From Terriglobus roseus (lineage in GTDB: Bacteria > Acidobacteriota > Terriglobia > Terriglobales > Acidobacteriaceae), in NCBI RefSeq assembly GCF_900105625.1, contig NZ_FNSD01000001.1, forward strand, positions 3,782,001 to 3,846,000: 64,000 bases of DNA. The letters run 5' to 3'. Positions within the stretch are counted from its first letter, which is position 1, and each line of letters begins with the position of its first letter. Both the position numbers and the translations under genes were made by a program. The notes under the pieces were generated by a model. It made no database searches, was not told the DNA's origin, and saw only the letters and a program-made list of their open reading frames with translations. This document shows, in pieces, positions 25,756 to 32,999 of this stretch.

Positions 25756-26633
25756 TCGGTCACGCTCCCTTCGGCCACGGGCCAGAGGTAGACAAGGCCG
25801 ACCGGCTCGATCCGTTGAGCATGGACTTGATAGAGATCCCGGATGCGTTGCGGTTCGCTTTCCAGCTCCAGCTCGAGCTTGGCAAGTCGCGCAGTCCAGT
25901 GGCGCCGGTCAGCGTTGAGCTGGCGGAGCTCGTCTTCGGAGAAGTTGAAGGCGATCTGCGTATCCTGCTGCTGCCTGACGCCGATGTGTTTGCGTTGGAG
26001 TTGGAGGAGCTCTCGCATTTGGGCGGATTCCTGTTCACCGCGTTTGGTGAGCTTCTCTTTCGCTTCGTCGGCGTACTGCTCGGCGCGTTGGGTCAGATGT
26101 GGGAGTAGTTGGACCACGTCGTCAACCGCGGATGCAACGAGCATTTTTTGTATGGTCTCGTTCGTGGTTCCACGTGTAAGAAGAGCCTGATCGAGGAGAT
26201 CCAGAGTCTTGAGCTCCGTTTCGCGGCCGTACGGGCTGAGCGGCGAGGTACGGATGGCGGGATCCGACCACCGTGCGGTCACCGTGACAATCTCTTCGTG
26301 CAGCCTGGCCGCGCCCGGACCGTAAAGCGCCAAACGAGCAAGCAGCAGAACGCGTGGGATGGCATCCTGCGTTTGAGCCAGACAAGCACGGGAAAGATCG
26401 TGATGCACGAAGCCTTGTGAAAGAAAGCGGCTGAGGAGGCGCTGGACTACGCGCTGCTCAAGGTGAAGCTGGACGACCTTATCAGTGACCCGACCCGGAT
26501 CGTTGAAGACAACCGGACGAATGCGAGAGGTGGCACAGCGTGCTTGCGCCGATCCCGAGCATTTTCGCTGCTTGCCGAGTGGAAAAGGTCTCCATATATG
26601 GGGCAGTGTTCGAGATATCCGAGCCGATGTCAA
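25752..26633 (-). pseudogene. DrmD C-terminal remnant (5'-truncated DISARM SNF2 helicase)
   Basis: 293 codons. From ~residue 45 onward (VVQLHLEQRVVQRLLSRFLSQ, FVHHDLSRACLAQTQDAIPRVLLLARLALYGPGAARLHEEIVTV) to the end (EPVGLVYLWPV) it matches the C-terminal region of DrmD, whose normal length is about 1000 residues. The SNF2 ATPase domain is missing. The first ~40 residues look like random sequence created at the deletion edge. Its stop overlaps the start of the hybrid gene by 4 bp, the gene order and coupling expected in class 1 DISARM. Confidence 0.75.
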
Positions 26634-26874
26634 GCCCTTAACGCGGCGTACTTTCCGCTACGTCATCCGTAAAGGCTCTCCGCTGCGCTTCGATAAACGC
26701 GCGCAGAACACGCGGCCTTGACTGATGGCTCCGCTACGAGTGATGGCTGGTCATGAGGAGCATGTCTGCTCCTCTTTTTGAGAGCAAGCGGATGATGAAA
26801 AGCGCCTTGGCAAACGTTCAGTGAACAATCCGATGGTGCCCGAGTTACCGACAGCTGCGGTACAATGTAAACAC

Positions 26875-26961
26875 GGCCGAGTGGTGAAATTGGCAGCCAC
26901 AGCAGACTCAAAATCTGCCGAGGGCAACCTCATGTCGGTTCGAGTCCGACCTCGGCCACCA
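26875..26961 (+). tRNA. Island-borne complete tRNA-Leu (CAA)
   Basis: Acceptor GGCCGAG pairs with CTCGGCC (26951-26957), discriminator A, encoded CCA. Anticodon arm GCAGA-CTCAAAA-TCTGC gives anticodon CAA; a long leucine-type variable arm (CGAGGGCAACCTC) and a perfect T arm (GTCGG-TTCGAGT-CCGAC) follow. The anticodon loop and variable arm equal those of the split chromosomal gene, but the acceptor stem differs, so it is a separate gene carried in by the island. Same strand as the broken gene; convergent with mrr. Confidence 0.93.
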
Positions 26962-26976
26962 TCCCTATCTATCTAC

Positions 26977-27903
26977 CTACGCCTCGAAGAACTCTTCATC
27001 AATGTTCTTGATAGTGAGAGTCTCCTCGATACGGCAACCGATATTCTGGCGAATCATGAGTTCCGACAGCTGATTGCCATCGATAAGCACGATGCGCTTG
27101 CTCAGGAAGTCTGCCGTCTCTCTTGCCGATTGAGAAAAGCTTGAGGTCGTTACGAAGAGACCTTTGTTTGCTTTGTGACGATCAAGGCTGCCGAAGAAAT
27201 CGCGGATTGCACCTGAACCGATGTTATTTCCAGCGCTATATCGTTTGGCTTGAATATAGACACGATCCAAGCCCAGGATGTCTTGATCGACCACACCATC
27301 TACGCCGTCATCTCCCGAGCGCCCAAGTGTCCGACCTGCTTTATCGGCGCTTGTGCCACCGTATCCCATGCTCAAGAGGAGATTCACGATCAGGCGCTCA
27401 AAGAAATCAGGTGGCGCACTACGAACTCGTGCCAGAAGATCTTCTGCAAGTGCTGTCTCAATCTGCCGATGTGCTGACCGCATAATCTCATCTGGCGTTT
27501 CCTTTTGATCGGTGAGACCTTCCACCACTTGTGGTTGCAGCACAGCCTCGTCGGTTTCATTACTCCGACGCCGGAACTCTCGAAATTCTTCGAATTGATC
27601 GAGGAAGCGGTTATCTATGGCAATCGGGTTGGAAGCCAAAATCTCTTGTCCACGCGAGGAGATTTTGAAATGGCCTCTCTACGTAAGTTCCACGAGCCCA
27701 GCCTTGCTGGGGTAAGACTTCGCCCAGTGAACCCGGTTGCTGAAGACCGATTGCTTGCCTGATGGCAGCAGTGCTGTCCGATCCTCGGGACTGAGAGACA
27801 GTTCATCCGCAAGAGACTCGACTACAGTGCCAATGCGTACTTCTCCCCGCGCTGCCTTCCGAAGAACAGGGAGCATAAGGAATTGGTAATCAGGAATTGC
27901 CAT
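26977..27903 (-). pseudogene. mrr: Mrr-type restriction endonuclease with internal amber stop
   Basis: 308 codons in one frame, interrupted only by TAG at 27681-27679. Before it are 74 codons of an Mrr N-terminal winged helix (LPSGKQSVFSNRVHWAKSYPSKAGLVELT). After it the same frame continues RGHFKISSRGQEILASNP and into the nuclease domain, with FFERLIVNLLLSMGYGG, the catalytic aspartate in GDDGVDGVV and the QAK motif in YIQAKRYS. One base change (for example AAG to TAG) explains the stop. A TTG at 27639 could restart translation and give the nuclease part alone. Mrr enzymes cut methylated DNA. Confidence 0.85.
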
Positions 27904-28230
27904 GATTCAAATGCTCGTGAATATGAGATTATTCGATTCTACTCAAGTGGCTTCGGAAAGTGACATCAAGCGGAGAAGTTACGACCGTGCGGCTCTATTG
28001 CAGAAAATCCGTCAATGTTTGTGGAACTCAGGCGGTGAGCCAGTTCGGATAGCGCAATCGGCTTTTGAGAAACCTTTATTTTGTGATTCGAGACGCAGTG
28101 AGATTTGTTCACACGAAGGCGGGAACCATTCACCCAAAACTGCCCTTGCGAACCTCAGATCAGCCAAAAGGCGTTTACGGGGCACGGACACCCCTGTAGT
28201 CTTGATGCTGCAACATTAGCCGAGGCTGTA
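27904..28230. other. Intergenic region between mrr and the Thoeris-like operon
   Basis: 327 bp, less GC-rich than the surrounding chromosome. An open frame of 105 codons (27902-28219) has no recognisable protein character. The region should hold the divergent promoters of mrr and of the TIR gene, but I see no convincing -35/-10 pair or hairpin. Confidence 0.5.
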
Positions 28231-29448
28231 ATGATCGTTATTTTGCATTCTCCCTCCACTCTCGTCATCGCGCAAGCCATCCGGGCAGACCTGGAAGTTG
28301 CATTCAACGGCCATGTTGGGACCACGACACAGTCTGCGGACTCAGACAGCGTCTGGCCTGCTGCCGCTTCATGGGATGACTTGCTCTTGGTCGTATATGA
28401 CAAAGATGCTTTCCCCAGCCAGGGCAAAAAGTACATCTCGGATTATCTGGCAGTGCGACCGAAAGCGAGTCTCCTCCCAGTAGCAATCGATCTGAACCAC
28501 ACAAAGCCGCCGGAGCCTGCTGACGGCATCAAAGCGCTCGCGTATGACGATGCTGCTAAAGGAGCGGTTGGCCGACTAACTCACCGGGCGGGCTGTATGT
28601 TGGGCCTGCGCCTGCAAGGTCGAGACAGCAAGATCTTCATTTCATATCGGGCTTCTGATGGAAAATTTATTGCCGATCAACTTTACGATCATTTCGTCAG
28701 GCTTGGTCACCAGCCTTGGAAGGACGAAGCGCGTGAACTGGACGGTGACACGAAGATCTTACCCGGTGAGAAGGTGCAGGAAGAAATCGACCTGGCGCTC
28801 GCGGATGCAAGCCTCGTTCTGCTCCTGGACACCCCGGATTCACCCTCTTCGAAATGGATAAGGCACGAAGTCAATACTGCTGATGGCCAGCTGCTGCCAA
28901 TCCTGCCTATCGTCTTTCAAAAGAAAGACGATAAGAAAGGGCCCAGATTTAGGTCCCTCCTCGCTCTTCGGCGCTGGATTACGTTCGACGTACCCGATGC
29001 CAAGGCCGCTCCGTTGAGCGATACTCAACTGGAAGAGATCGTTGCGGCGGCGGAAAAATACCAATGTGAAATCTTCCAACGGAAATGTAGAGTGCCATTC
29101 ATCGTGGAGAAGCATTTCCTCTTGCAAGGCTTCGATTGGAATGAAGTCGATAAGCGTCTCCTAATGTTCGAGTCTCTGCGTAAGCAGAACGTACGCTTAC
29201 GGACACGGGTGCTCAGTCACTGCTCGATCTTCGATCAGATCCATAGCCCAGCAGTGGCGAAGTTTCGCGAATTCGTCAAGATGACAACACCGTCGAATTA
29301 CTCACTGTTTATTTACGACGGACAACTACTCTCTGAATCGGAGATCGAAGATATCGTGCAGAGCGAGGCAGAAGAGCTGATCATTCTTCATCACCAGGAA
29401 CTCGCCTCGCTGCTCAGCTCCAACTTCATGAAGCTGGAGGCGGCATGA
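28231..29448 (+). CDS. TIR-domain protein of Thoeris-like system
   Basis: 405 residues from ATG 28231 (GAGG six bases upstream). Residues ~133-260 form a bacterial TIR domain: KIFISYRASDGKFIADQLYDHF, the box-2 region GEKVQEEIDLALADASLVLLLD and SSKWIRHEV with the expected catalytic glutamate at 213 for NAD+ cleavage. The N-terminal ~125 residues (LLLVVYDKDA, LLPVAID) and the C-terminal ~140 residues match nothing I recognise; the N-terminal part has the strand-helix pattern of a degenerate second TIR-like fold. The gene overlaps the SLOG gene by ATGA, so the two proteins are probably made together and act together. Confidence 0.8.
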   Translation: MIVILHSPSTLVIAQAIRADLEVAFNGHVGTTTQSADSDSVWPAAASWDDLLLVVYDKDAFPSQGKKYISDYLAVRPKASLLPVAIDLNHTKPPEPADGIKALAYDDAAKGAVGRLTHRAGCMLGLRLQGRDSKIFISYRASDGKFIADQLYDHFVRLGHQPWKDEARELDGDTKILPGEKVQEEIDLALADASLVLLLDTPDSPSSKWIRHEVNTADGQLLPILPIVFQKKDDKKGPRFRSLLALRRWITFDVPDAKAAPLSDTQLEEIVAAAEKYQCEIFQRKCRVPFIVEKHFLLQGFDWNEVDKRLLMFESLRKQNVRLRTRVLSHCSIFDQIHSPAVAKFREFVKMTTPSNYSLFIYDGQLLSESEIEDIVQSEAEELIILHHQELASLLSSNFMKLEAA

Positions 29449-30257
29449 GCGTAACCAGGCTCGGTGTAACGCTAGAGGAATTTGAAATTGGCTTGACGGG
29501 AGCCATCCCCGAGATTGAATTATGGTCGGAACCTGCTATGGACAGGGGGATTTTAGAATTTGTCTCTCTCTTCTGTGGCATGGTTTTCAAATACGGTGGC
29601 CGTATCATTCATGGGTCTCACCCTGCGTTCACTCCGATCATCCTCCGTCAGGCGCGTCTTCAGGCCGGGAAGCGTTTACGAAAACCCGTGACACTTGTAA
29701 TGTCGGATTTGTTTGCACGAGATCGCTCGAACGACGATCTTGAATCGCTCACCGACATCGCGGAACTCGTCATCACTAAGAAGATTGGAGAAAAGGACGC
29801 CCTCGATCCCGAAACACGAAATCTCAGCCTGACCGCGATGCGCCGCGTGTTGATCGACTCCCAGAATGTCATGGTTGCCGTAGGTGGAATCTCGCATAAA
29901 GGTGATGGTATGGTGCCGGGAGTTGGCGAAGAAATGCAGCTTGCTGGACAGCGCGGGATACCGAGATTCCTGATCGCCGGGTTGGGTGGTTATGCGCGCG
30001 AATTAGCTAAGGAGCTGGAACCCTCGTCGCTAAATAATGCCCTTTCGGATGATTCAAACTTGGAACTCTTCAGGACAGATGACGTGGCCGCTAGTGTCAA
30101 CTTAGTGTTCAACCATCTAGCTGAATCGGAAGACCTCGCCAGGTCAGCCTCGCAGCCAATCAAATGGAACCCGGAATTGAGAATGATAGTGGATCACCGC
30201 GATGGCACCATTCATGAGGAAGCGAATCAATATATCGAGCAGGCTATGGCTGTGTAG
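29445..30257 (+). CDS. SLOG-domain protein (putative nucleotide-signal sensor)
   Basis: 270 residues. The Rossmann-like SLOG signature FKYGGRIIHGSHPAFTPIIL and the later VMVAVGGISHKGDGMVPGVGEEMQLAGQRGIPRFLIAGLGGYARE are visible. SLOG domains bind nucleotides; in type I Thoeris the SLOG part of ThsA senses the cyclic ADP-ribose isomer made by ThsB. Here SLOG is a separate protein whose start overlaps the stop of the TIR gene, so the pair may work as a split effector in which SLOG activates the TIR NADase. The C-terminal 70 residues have no clear match. Confidence 0.75.
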   Translation: MSVTRLGVTLEEFEIGLTGAIPEIELWSEPAMDRGILEFVSLFCGMVFKYGGRIIHGSHPAFTPIILRQARLQAGKRLRKPVTLVMSDLFARDRSNDDLESLTDIAELVITKKIGEKDALDPETRNLSLTAMRRVLIDSQNVMVAVGGISHKGDGMVPGVGEEMQLAGQRGIPRFLIAGLGGYARELAKELEPSSLNNALSDDSNLELFRTDDVAASVNLVFNHLAESEDLARSASQPIKWNPELRMIVDHRDGTIHEEANQYIEQAMAV

Positions 30258-30292
30258 ACCTGAATCAACGTATAGACGGAGGCAAGTTTCAC

Positions 30293-30742
30293 ATGGCACG
30301 GAGAGTCTTTTTCAGTTTCCACTATCAGCAGGATTTATGGCGCGTCAATGTCGTGCGCAACAGCGGCCTTATTGAGGGCGTTGCTGCGGCTGGCTTTCAC
30401 GATACGTCTCTATGGGAAGAGACCAAGCGTCAGGGTGATGACGCGGTCATAAGGCTGATCGATAACGGACTCAAGGGCACGAGCGTGACGGTCGTCCTGA
30501 TCGGAGAGCAAACTGCCTCACGTCGTTATGTGACCTATGAGATTGATAAAAGTGCAGCGGAGGGCAATGGCTTATTGGGTATCTATATCCACAATATTAA
30601 AGACAGGTCTGGCAAGCTAGGCACACTGGGACCGATACCAGCTGCGCTGTCTAAGCGTGGCGCCCCGATCTATACGTGGGAATACGGTCAATTAGGAAGA
30701 TGGGTTGAAGCGGCATACCAGGCCGCTCATCCTCACGGCTGA
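30293..30742 (+). CDS. ThsB-like TIR protein (DUF1863/MTH538 type), first copy
   Basis: 149 residues; GGAGG lies ten bases before ATG 30293. The opening RRVFFSFHYQQDLWRVNVVRNS is characteristic of the MTH538/DUF1863 TIR family to which ThsB belongs, and YVTYEIDKS carries the likely catalytic glutamate (E83). ThsB proteins recognise phage and make a cyclic ADP-ribose-type messenger. It is 35 bp after the SLOG gene in the same direction and ends 5 bp from a second, convergent ThsB-like gene. Confidence 0.82.
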   Translation: MARRVFFSFHYQQDLWRVNVVRNSGLIEGVAAAGFHDTSLWEETKRQGDDAVIRLIDNGLKGTSVTVVLIGEQTASRRYVTYEIDKSAAEGNGLLGIYIHNIKDRSGKLGTLGPIPAALSKRGAPIYTWEYGQLGRWVEAAYQAAHPHG

Positions 30743-30747
30743 CAGGC

Positions 30748-31248
30748 TTACGTATAGTTGTTGCGGATGGTTATCGCTTCTTCAACCCAATCAGCTATGT
30801 TGCTTTTGATTGACGCATATATTTCTGTGCTATCTGCACCTGACGGCCATTTCAATTGCACTTGCGAAGATAGAGAAACAGTTCCGTTCTTCAGCGTCAA
30901 TTTGTCGAACGGGTTTGCGCCCGCGCTGCTTGTATATTCTGAATGATTCTTCAGGCCATGTATGCGTATTCCAACCACGCCTTTCTTCGCATTCCATGCT
31001 TCCTGAATCTCATGGATTACCCAAGGGCGTGAGGCCGTTTCGCTTCCGACGAGCACTACAGCGCACGATTTGCCGGAAAGTTGATCGGCGATCCATTTCT
31101 CGATGGCCGCGTTTCCGCCCTTCTTTACCTTCTCCCAGTCATTGTCTGAGCAGGGTGCGTCAGCTTCAAGCGCTCCCATGTTGCGGACCTGACCAGCACG
31201 CCATGCATCATTATCAAAATGAAAACTAAAAAATACCTTCCTGGCCAT
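30748..31248 (-). CDS. ThsB-like TIR protein, second copy on the opposite strand
   Basis: 166 residues from ATG 31248, preceded by AGGAAGG; an upstream in-frame start at 31320 would add 24 residues with no family character. It opens ARKVFFSFHFDNDAWRAGQVRNM, and E80 in WVIHEIQEA is the likely catalytic glutamate. It is a clear paralogue of the protein at 30293 but differs in the middle and has a longer C terminus (NPFDKLTLKNGTV). Thoeris loci often carry several ThsB genes, each detecting different phages. Confidence 0.82.
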   Translation of the reverse strand: MARKVFFSFHFDNDAWRAGQVRNMGALEADAPCSDNDWEKVKKGGNAAIEKWIADQLSGKSCAVVLVGSETASRPWVIHEIQEAWNAKKGVVGIRIHGLKNHSEYTSSAGANPFDKLTLKNGTVSLSSQVQLKWPSGADSTEIYASIKSNIADWVEEAITIRNNYT

Positions 31249-31566
31249 CTGCCTTCCTTTCGTGTCTAGGTCGGTTCTTCGATGCAACTCCTCTTCTACC
31301 TTGCCGCTATGGCTGTTCAACCTCGATGCTAAATTAACCTATCTTTGCTTTCGGGTACCAATTGGATAAAAAAGGGGAATCCCGCTATCAGGACCATGGT
31401 CTTGCGGGCCCAAAGCCAGCGAGATCGTGCTTTCGGCGGCCTCTGCATTTGTACGAACGGCTACGGCGAAATATGGCAATTCAAGTCGCGCGGTGTCACT
31501 TTGTCAAAGTTTTTTGGTGTGTCTGCTGATGGAACCGCGTGCAGTCGGGGCCGAGGCCGCTAGCGA
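31249..31566. other. Intergenic region without recognisable gene
   Basis: 318 bp between the second ThsB-like gene and the toxin gene. It includes the ribosome-binding stretch and promoter region of the ThsB-like gene on the minus strand. Two short frames of 72-76 codons lack protein-like composition. No tRNA, strong hairpin or repeat was found. Confidence 0.5.
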
Positions 31567-32109
31567 TTATTCCTCGGACAGCATTTCCATCCACAACTTC
31601 ATCGTCAGATCCTCACGGTCCGGCCTTCCAAGTTGCCAACGCAGCTCCGTTTCATAGCGTTGCTGGAGCGTAGCCAGATTGAACGGAACCGTGCTGCTGA
31701 GATACCGAACGTCATCACGGTCTTTCTGACTGTTCCGTTCGAGTTTTGATAAGGCGATATCGTACGGATCGAGAGCCATCAGTCTGAGGTGTCGATAGGC
31801 TCCAGGGAACATCTCTGTGAGCCGGTCTTCGTAATTCTCTGGGATTGCAGCCACACCTACTCGATCAAGGTAAATTCGATGCTTTCGGTGAAGAGGACCT
31901 CCTTGCAATGCGATCTGCATCAACGTCTCAGACGCCTCCCTCGGTGCGAGTTCGATGACATCCACATCCGCCGTAGGCCGGGTGAGTCCGTATAGCTGCG
32001 TGACAACGAATCCTCCGATACAGTCCAGACGCGCAGGGGATTGCAATGCGTCATCAAGATCTCGGAGAAACGAGTGCCAGGGTTCGGGAGGCCTTAAGTC
32101 AGAAGACAT
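31567..32109 (-). CDS. Nucleotidyltransferase-like (DUF6036-type) putative toxin
   Basis: 180 residues. The stretch CIGGFVVTQLYGLTRPTADVDVIEL has the GG...DxD layout of minimal nucleotidyltransferases of the DUF6036/AbiEii group. The remainder is helical with ALDPYDIALSKLERNSQKDRDDVRYL, a region also usual in this family. It overlaps the upstream Xre gene by 11 bp. Such pairs are known or suspected toxin-antitoxin or abortive-infection modules; the direct role here is inferred. Confidence 0.75.
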   Translation of the reverse strand: MSSDLRPPEPWHSFLRDLDDALQSPARLDCIGGFVVTQLYGLTRPTADVDVIELAPREASETLMQIALQGGPLHRKHRIYLDRVGVAAIPENYEDRLTEMFPGAYRHLRLMALDPYDIALSKLERNSQKDRDDVRYLSSTVPFNLATLQQRYETELRWQLGRPDREDLTMKLWMEMLSEE

Positions 32110-32782
32110 GCTGGAGGTCCTCGGCTTTCAGGTCGGTAAGCAAATTCCAGTGTGCTGCCAATGGAGTTCGGTGGGTGCGCAGCCATTTGCGTTCAGCCTG
32201 TGACATGGAACTTTTAGCGAGCGTGTCTTCGTTGGCTAGGCGAGAGCATTCCAGCGCAGCCGCACGAGAGCGCAGTTTCTCCGAGAGCTGCGTCTCTCCG
32301 CGTTTTTGTGCAACATCGCTTGCCAGCAGAGCGACGTATGCAAGCCGATTCTGTCGATCCCGAGACTTGCTTTCGGATGTGAGCCAATTCCAGTTCATCT
32401 CAGGGAAGTGAAACGGGAGCCACGGCAAGGCTTCTGTCACCCGAGCATCAAGATTTTCGCTGTCGAGTGCGAGGAGAAGCAATTCGGCTGGATTGAGCAG
32501 TTGCTGACTTTCCAGATAGGCAAACCCCGGATATCCCAGCTCTCCCAAAGCTCGCTTGAAGAACTCTTCTCCTGCCTTCATGCCGGAATGATCTTCTATG
32601 GGCCGTGCCGTTGCAGGTAGAGGGAAAACCCGAAGAGCTGCGGACGTGAGATCGTCCGAGACGGGCCTATTGCCGCGTTCAACCATAGAAAGGTAGGCCT
32701 GCGTCACGCCAAGGCGATGAGCCGCCTCAGCCTGAGTCCAGTTCGAAGCGGTGCGAGCCGATTTGAGGTCATGACTAGTCAC
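32099..32782 (-). CDS. Xre-family HTH regulator, putative antitoxin
   Basis: 227 residues with GTG start 32782. Residues ~3-60 are a Cro/C1-type HTH (LKSARTASNWTQAEAAHRLGVTQAYLSMVERGNRPVS). The long C-terminal domain (~165 residues, helical) is not recognised but is typical of the larger Xre antitoxins paired with nucleotidyltransferases. The toxin gene overlaps its 3' end. The dyad at 32791 lies directly before its start and is the likely self-operator. Confidence 0.8.
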   Translation of the reverse strand: MTSHDLKSARTASNWTQAEAAHRLGVTQAYLSMVERGNRPVSDDLTSAALRVFPLPATARPIEDHSGMKAGEEFFKRALGELGYPGFAYLESQQLLNPAELLLLALDSENLDARVTEALPWLPFHFPEMNWNWLTSESKSRDRQNRLAYVALLASDVAQKRGETQLSEKLRSRAAALECSRLANEDTLAKSSMSQAERKWLRTHRTPLAAHWNLLTDLKAEDLQHVF

Positions 32783-32788
32783 AGTATC

Positions 32789-32809
32789 ATTATAACAATA
32801 GCTGTTATA
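32789..32809 (-). promoter_or_regulatory. Promoter -10 box inside a perfect operator dyad
   Basis: TATAACA (32791-32797), spacer ATAGC, TGTTATA (32803-32809) is a perfect dyad. On the minus strand TATAAT (32794-32789) is a consensus -10 box overlapping it; a start point 7 nt further falls at 32782, the GTG codon itself. A bound Xre protein would block the polymerase. No ribosome-binding site fits between box and GTG. Confidence 0.65.
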
Positions 32810-32856
32810 TAGCTGAGAAGCCCGCAGAAGGCTTGGCAGGTAAGGCGGCTAAAAAA

Positions 32857-32871
32857 GTGCAAATTTTGCAC
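32857..32871. promoter_or_regulatory. Perfect 15-bp dyad near attR
   Basis: GTGCAAA, central T, TTTGCAC. It is 72 bp inside the attR core and ~75 bp before the Xre gene start, so it may serve the recombinase, a second repressor, or transcription of the toxin-antitoxin pair. Confidence 0.4.
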
Positions 32872-32942
32872 ATTTTCTTACACAGTACACAGTGTTATCG
32901 AAATAACTATATATTTATCAATAGCTTAGGAATGTCCCGAAA

Positions 32943-32999
32943 GGACTCAAAATCCGCCGAGGGCAACCTCGTGGGGGTTCGACCCCCCTCCCGGCACCA
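32943..32999 (+). pseudogene. attR core and 3' half of disrupted tRNA-Leu (CAA)
   Basis: Starts with the 12-bp core GGACTCAAAATC (32943-32954), then CCGC of the anticodon stem, the variable arm CGAGGGCAACCTC, a T arm and the acceptor strand TCCCGGC-A-CCA. The acceptor strand pairs perfectly with GCCGGGA at 15777, proving the two fragments were one gene. Upstream bases (CCCGAAA) are not tRNA. Between GGGGG and the acceptor strand there are 11 nt where 12 are usual, so the T arm may have lost a base since the split. Confidence 0.88.

Larger units (their letters stand above)
15806..32954 (+). mobile_element. Integrative defence island in tRNA-Leu(CAA), ~17.1 kb
   Basis: Bounded by the 12-bp direct repeats, with a tyrosine recombinase gene at its left end and the two halves of one tRNA-Leu outside or at the ends. 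The cargo is almost wholly anti-phage: GmrSD-like protein, DISARM remnant, Mrr with an internal stop, Thoeris-like genes, and a toxin-antitoxin pair. It also holds a complete tRNA-Leu(CAA) at 26875. No conjugation, replication, capsid or clear excisionase gene is visible, so it is either mobilised by other elements or stranded. Several cargo genes are damaged, which fits long residence. Confidence 0.85.

Noticed and set aside
27902-28219. 105-codon gene between mrr and the TIR gene
   Set aside because: No ribosome-binding site, no family resemblance, and composition unlike a folded protein; partly overlaps the likely promoter region.
15777-32999. Group I intron or trans-spliced split tRNA
   Set aside because: The insertion is in the anticodon loop, a site used by group I introns, but it is 17 kb, protein-coding and bounded by direct repeats with an integrase. 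An intact tRNA with the same anticodon is present, so splicing is not needed to explain the data.
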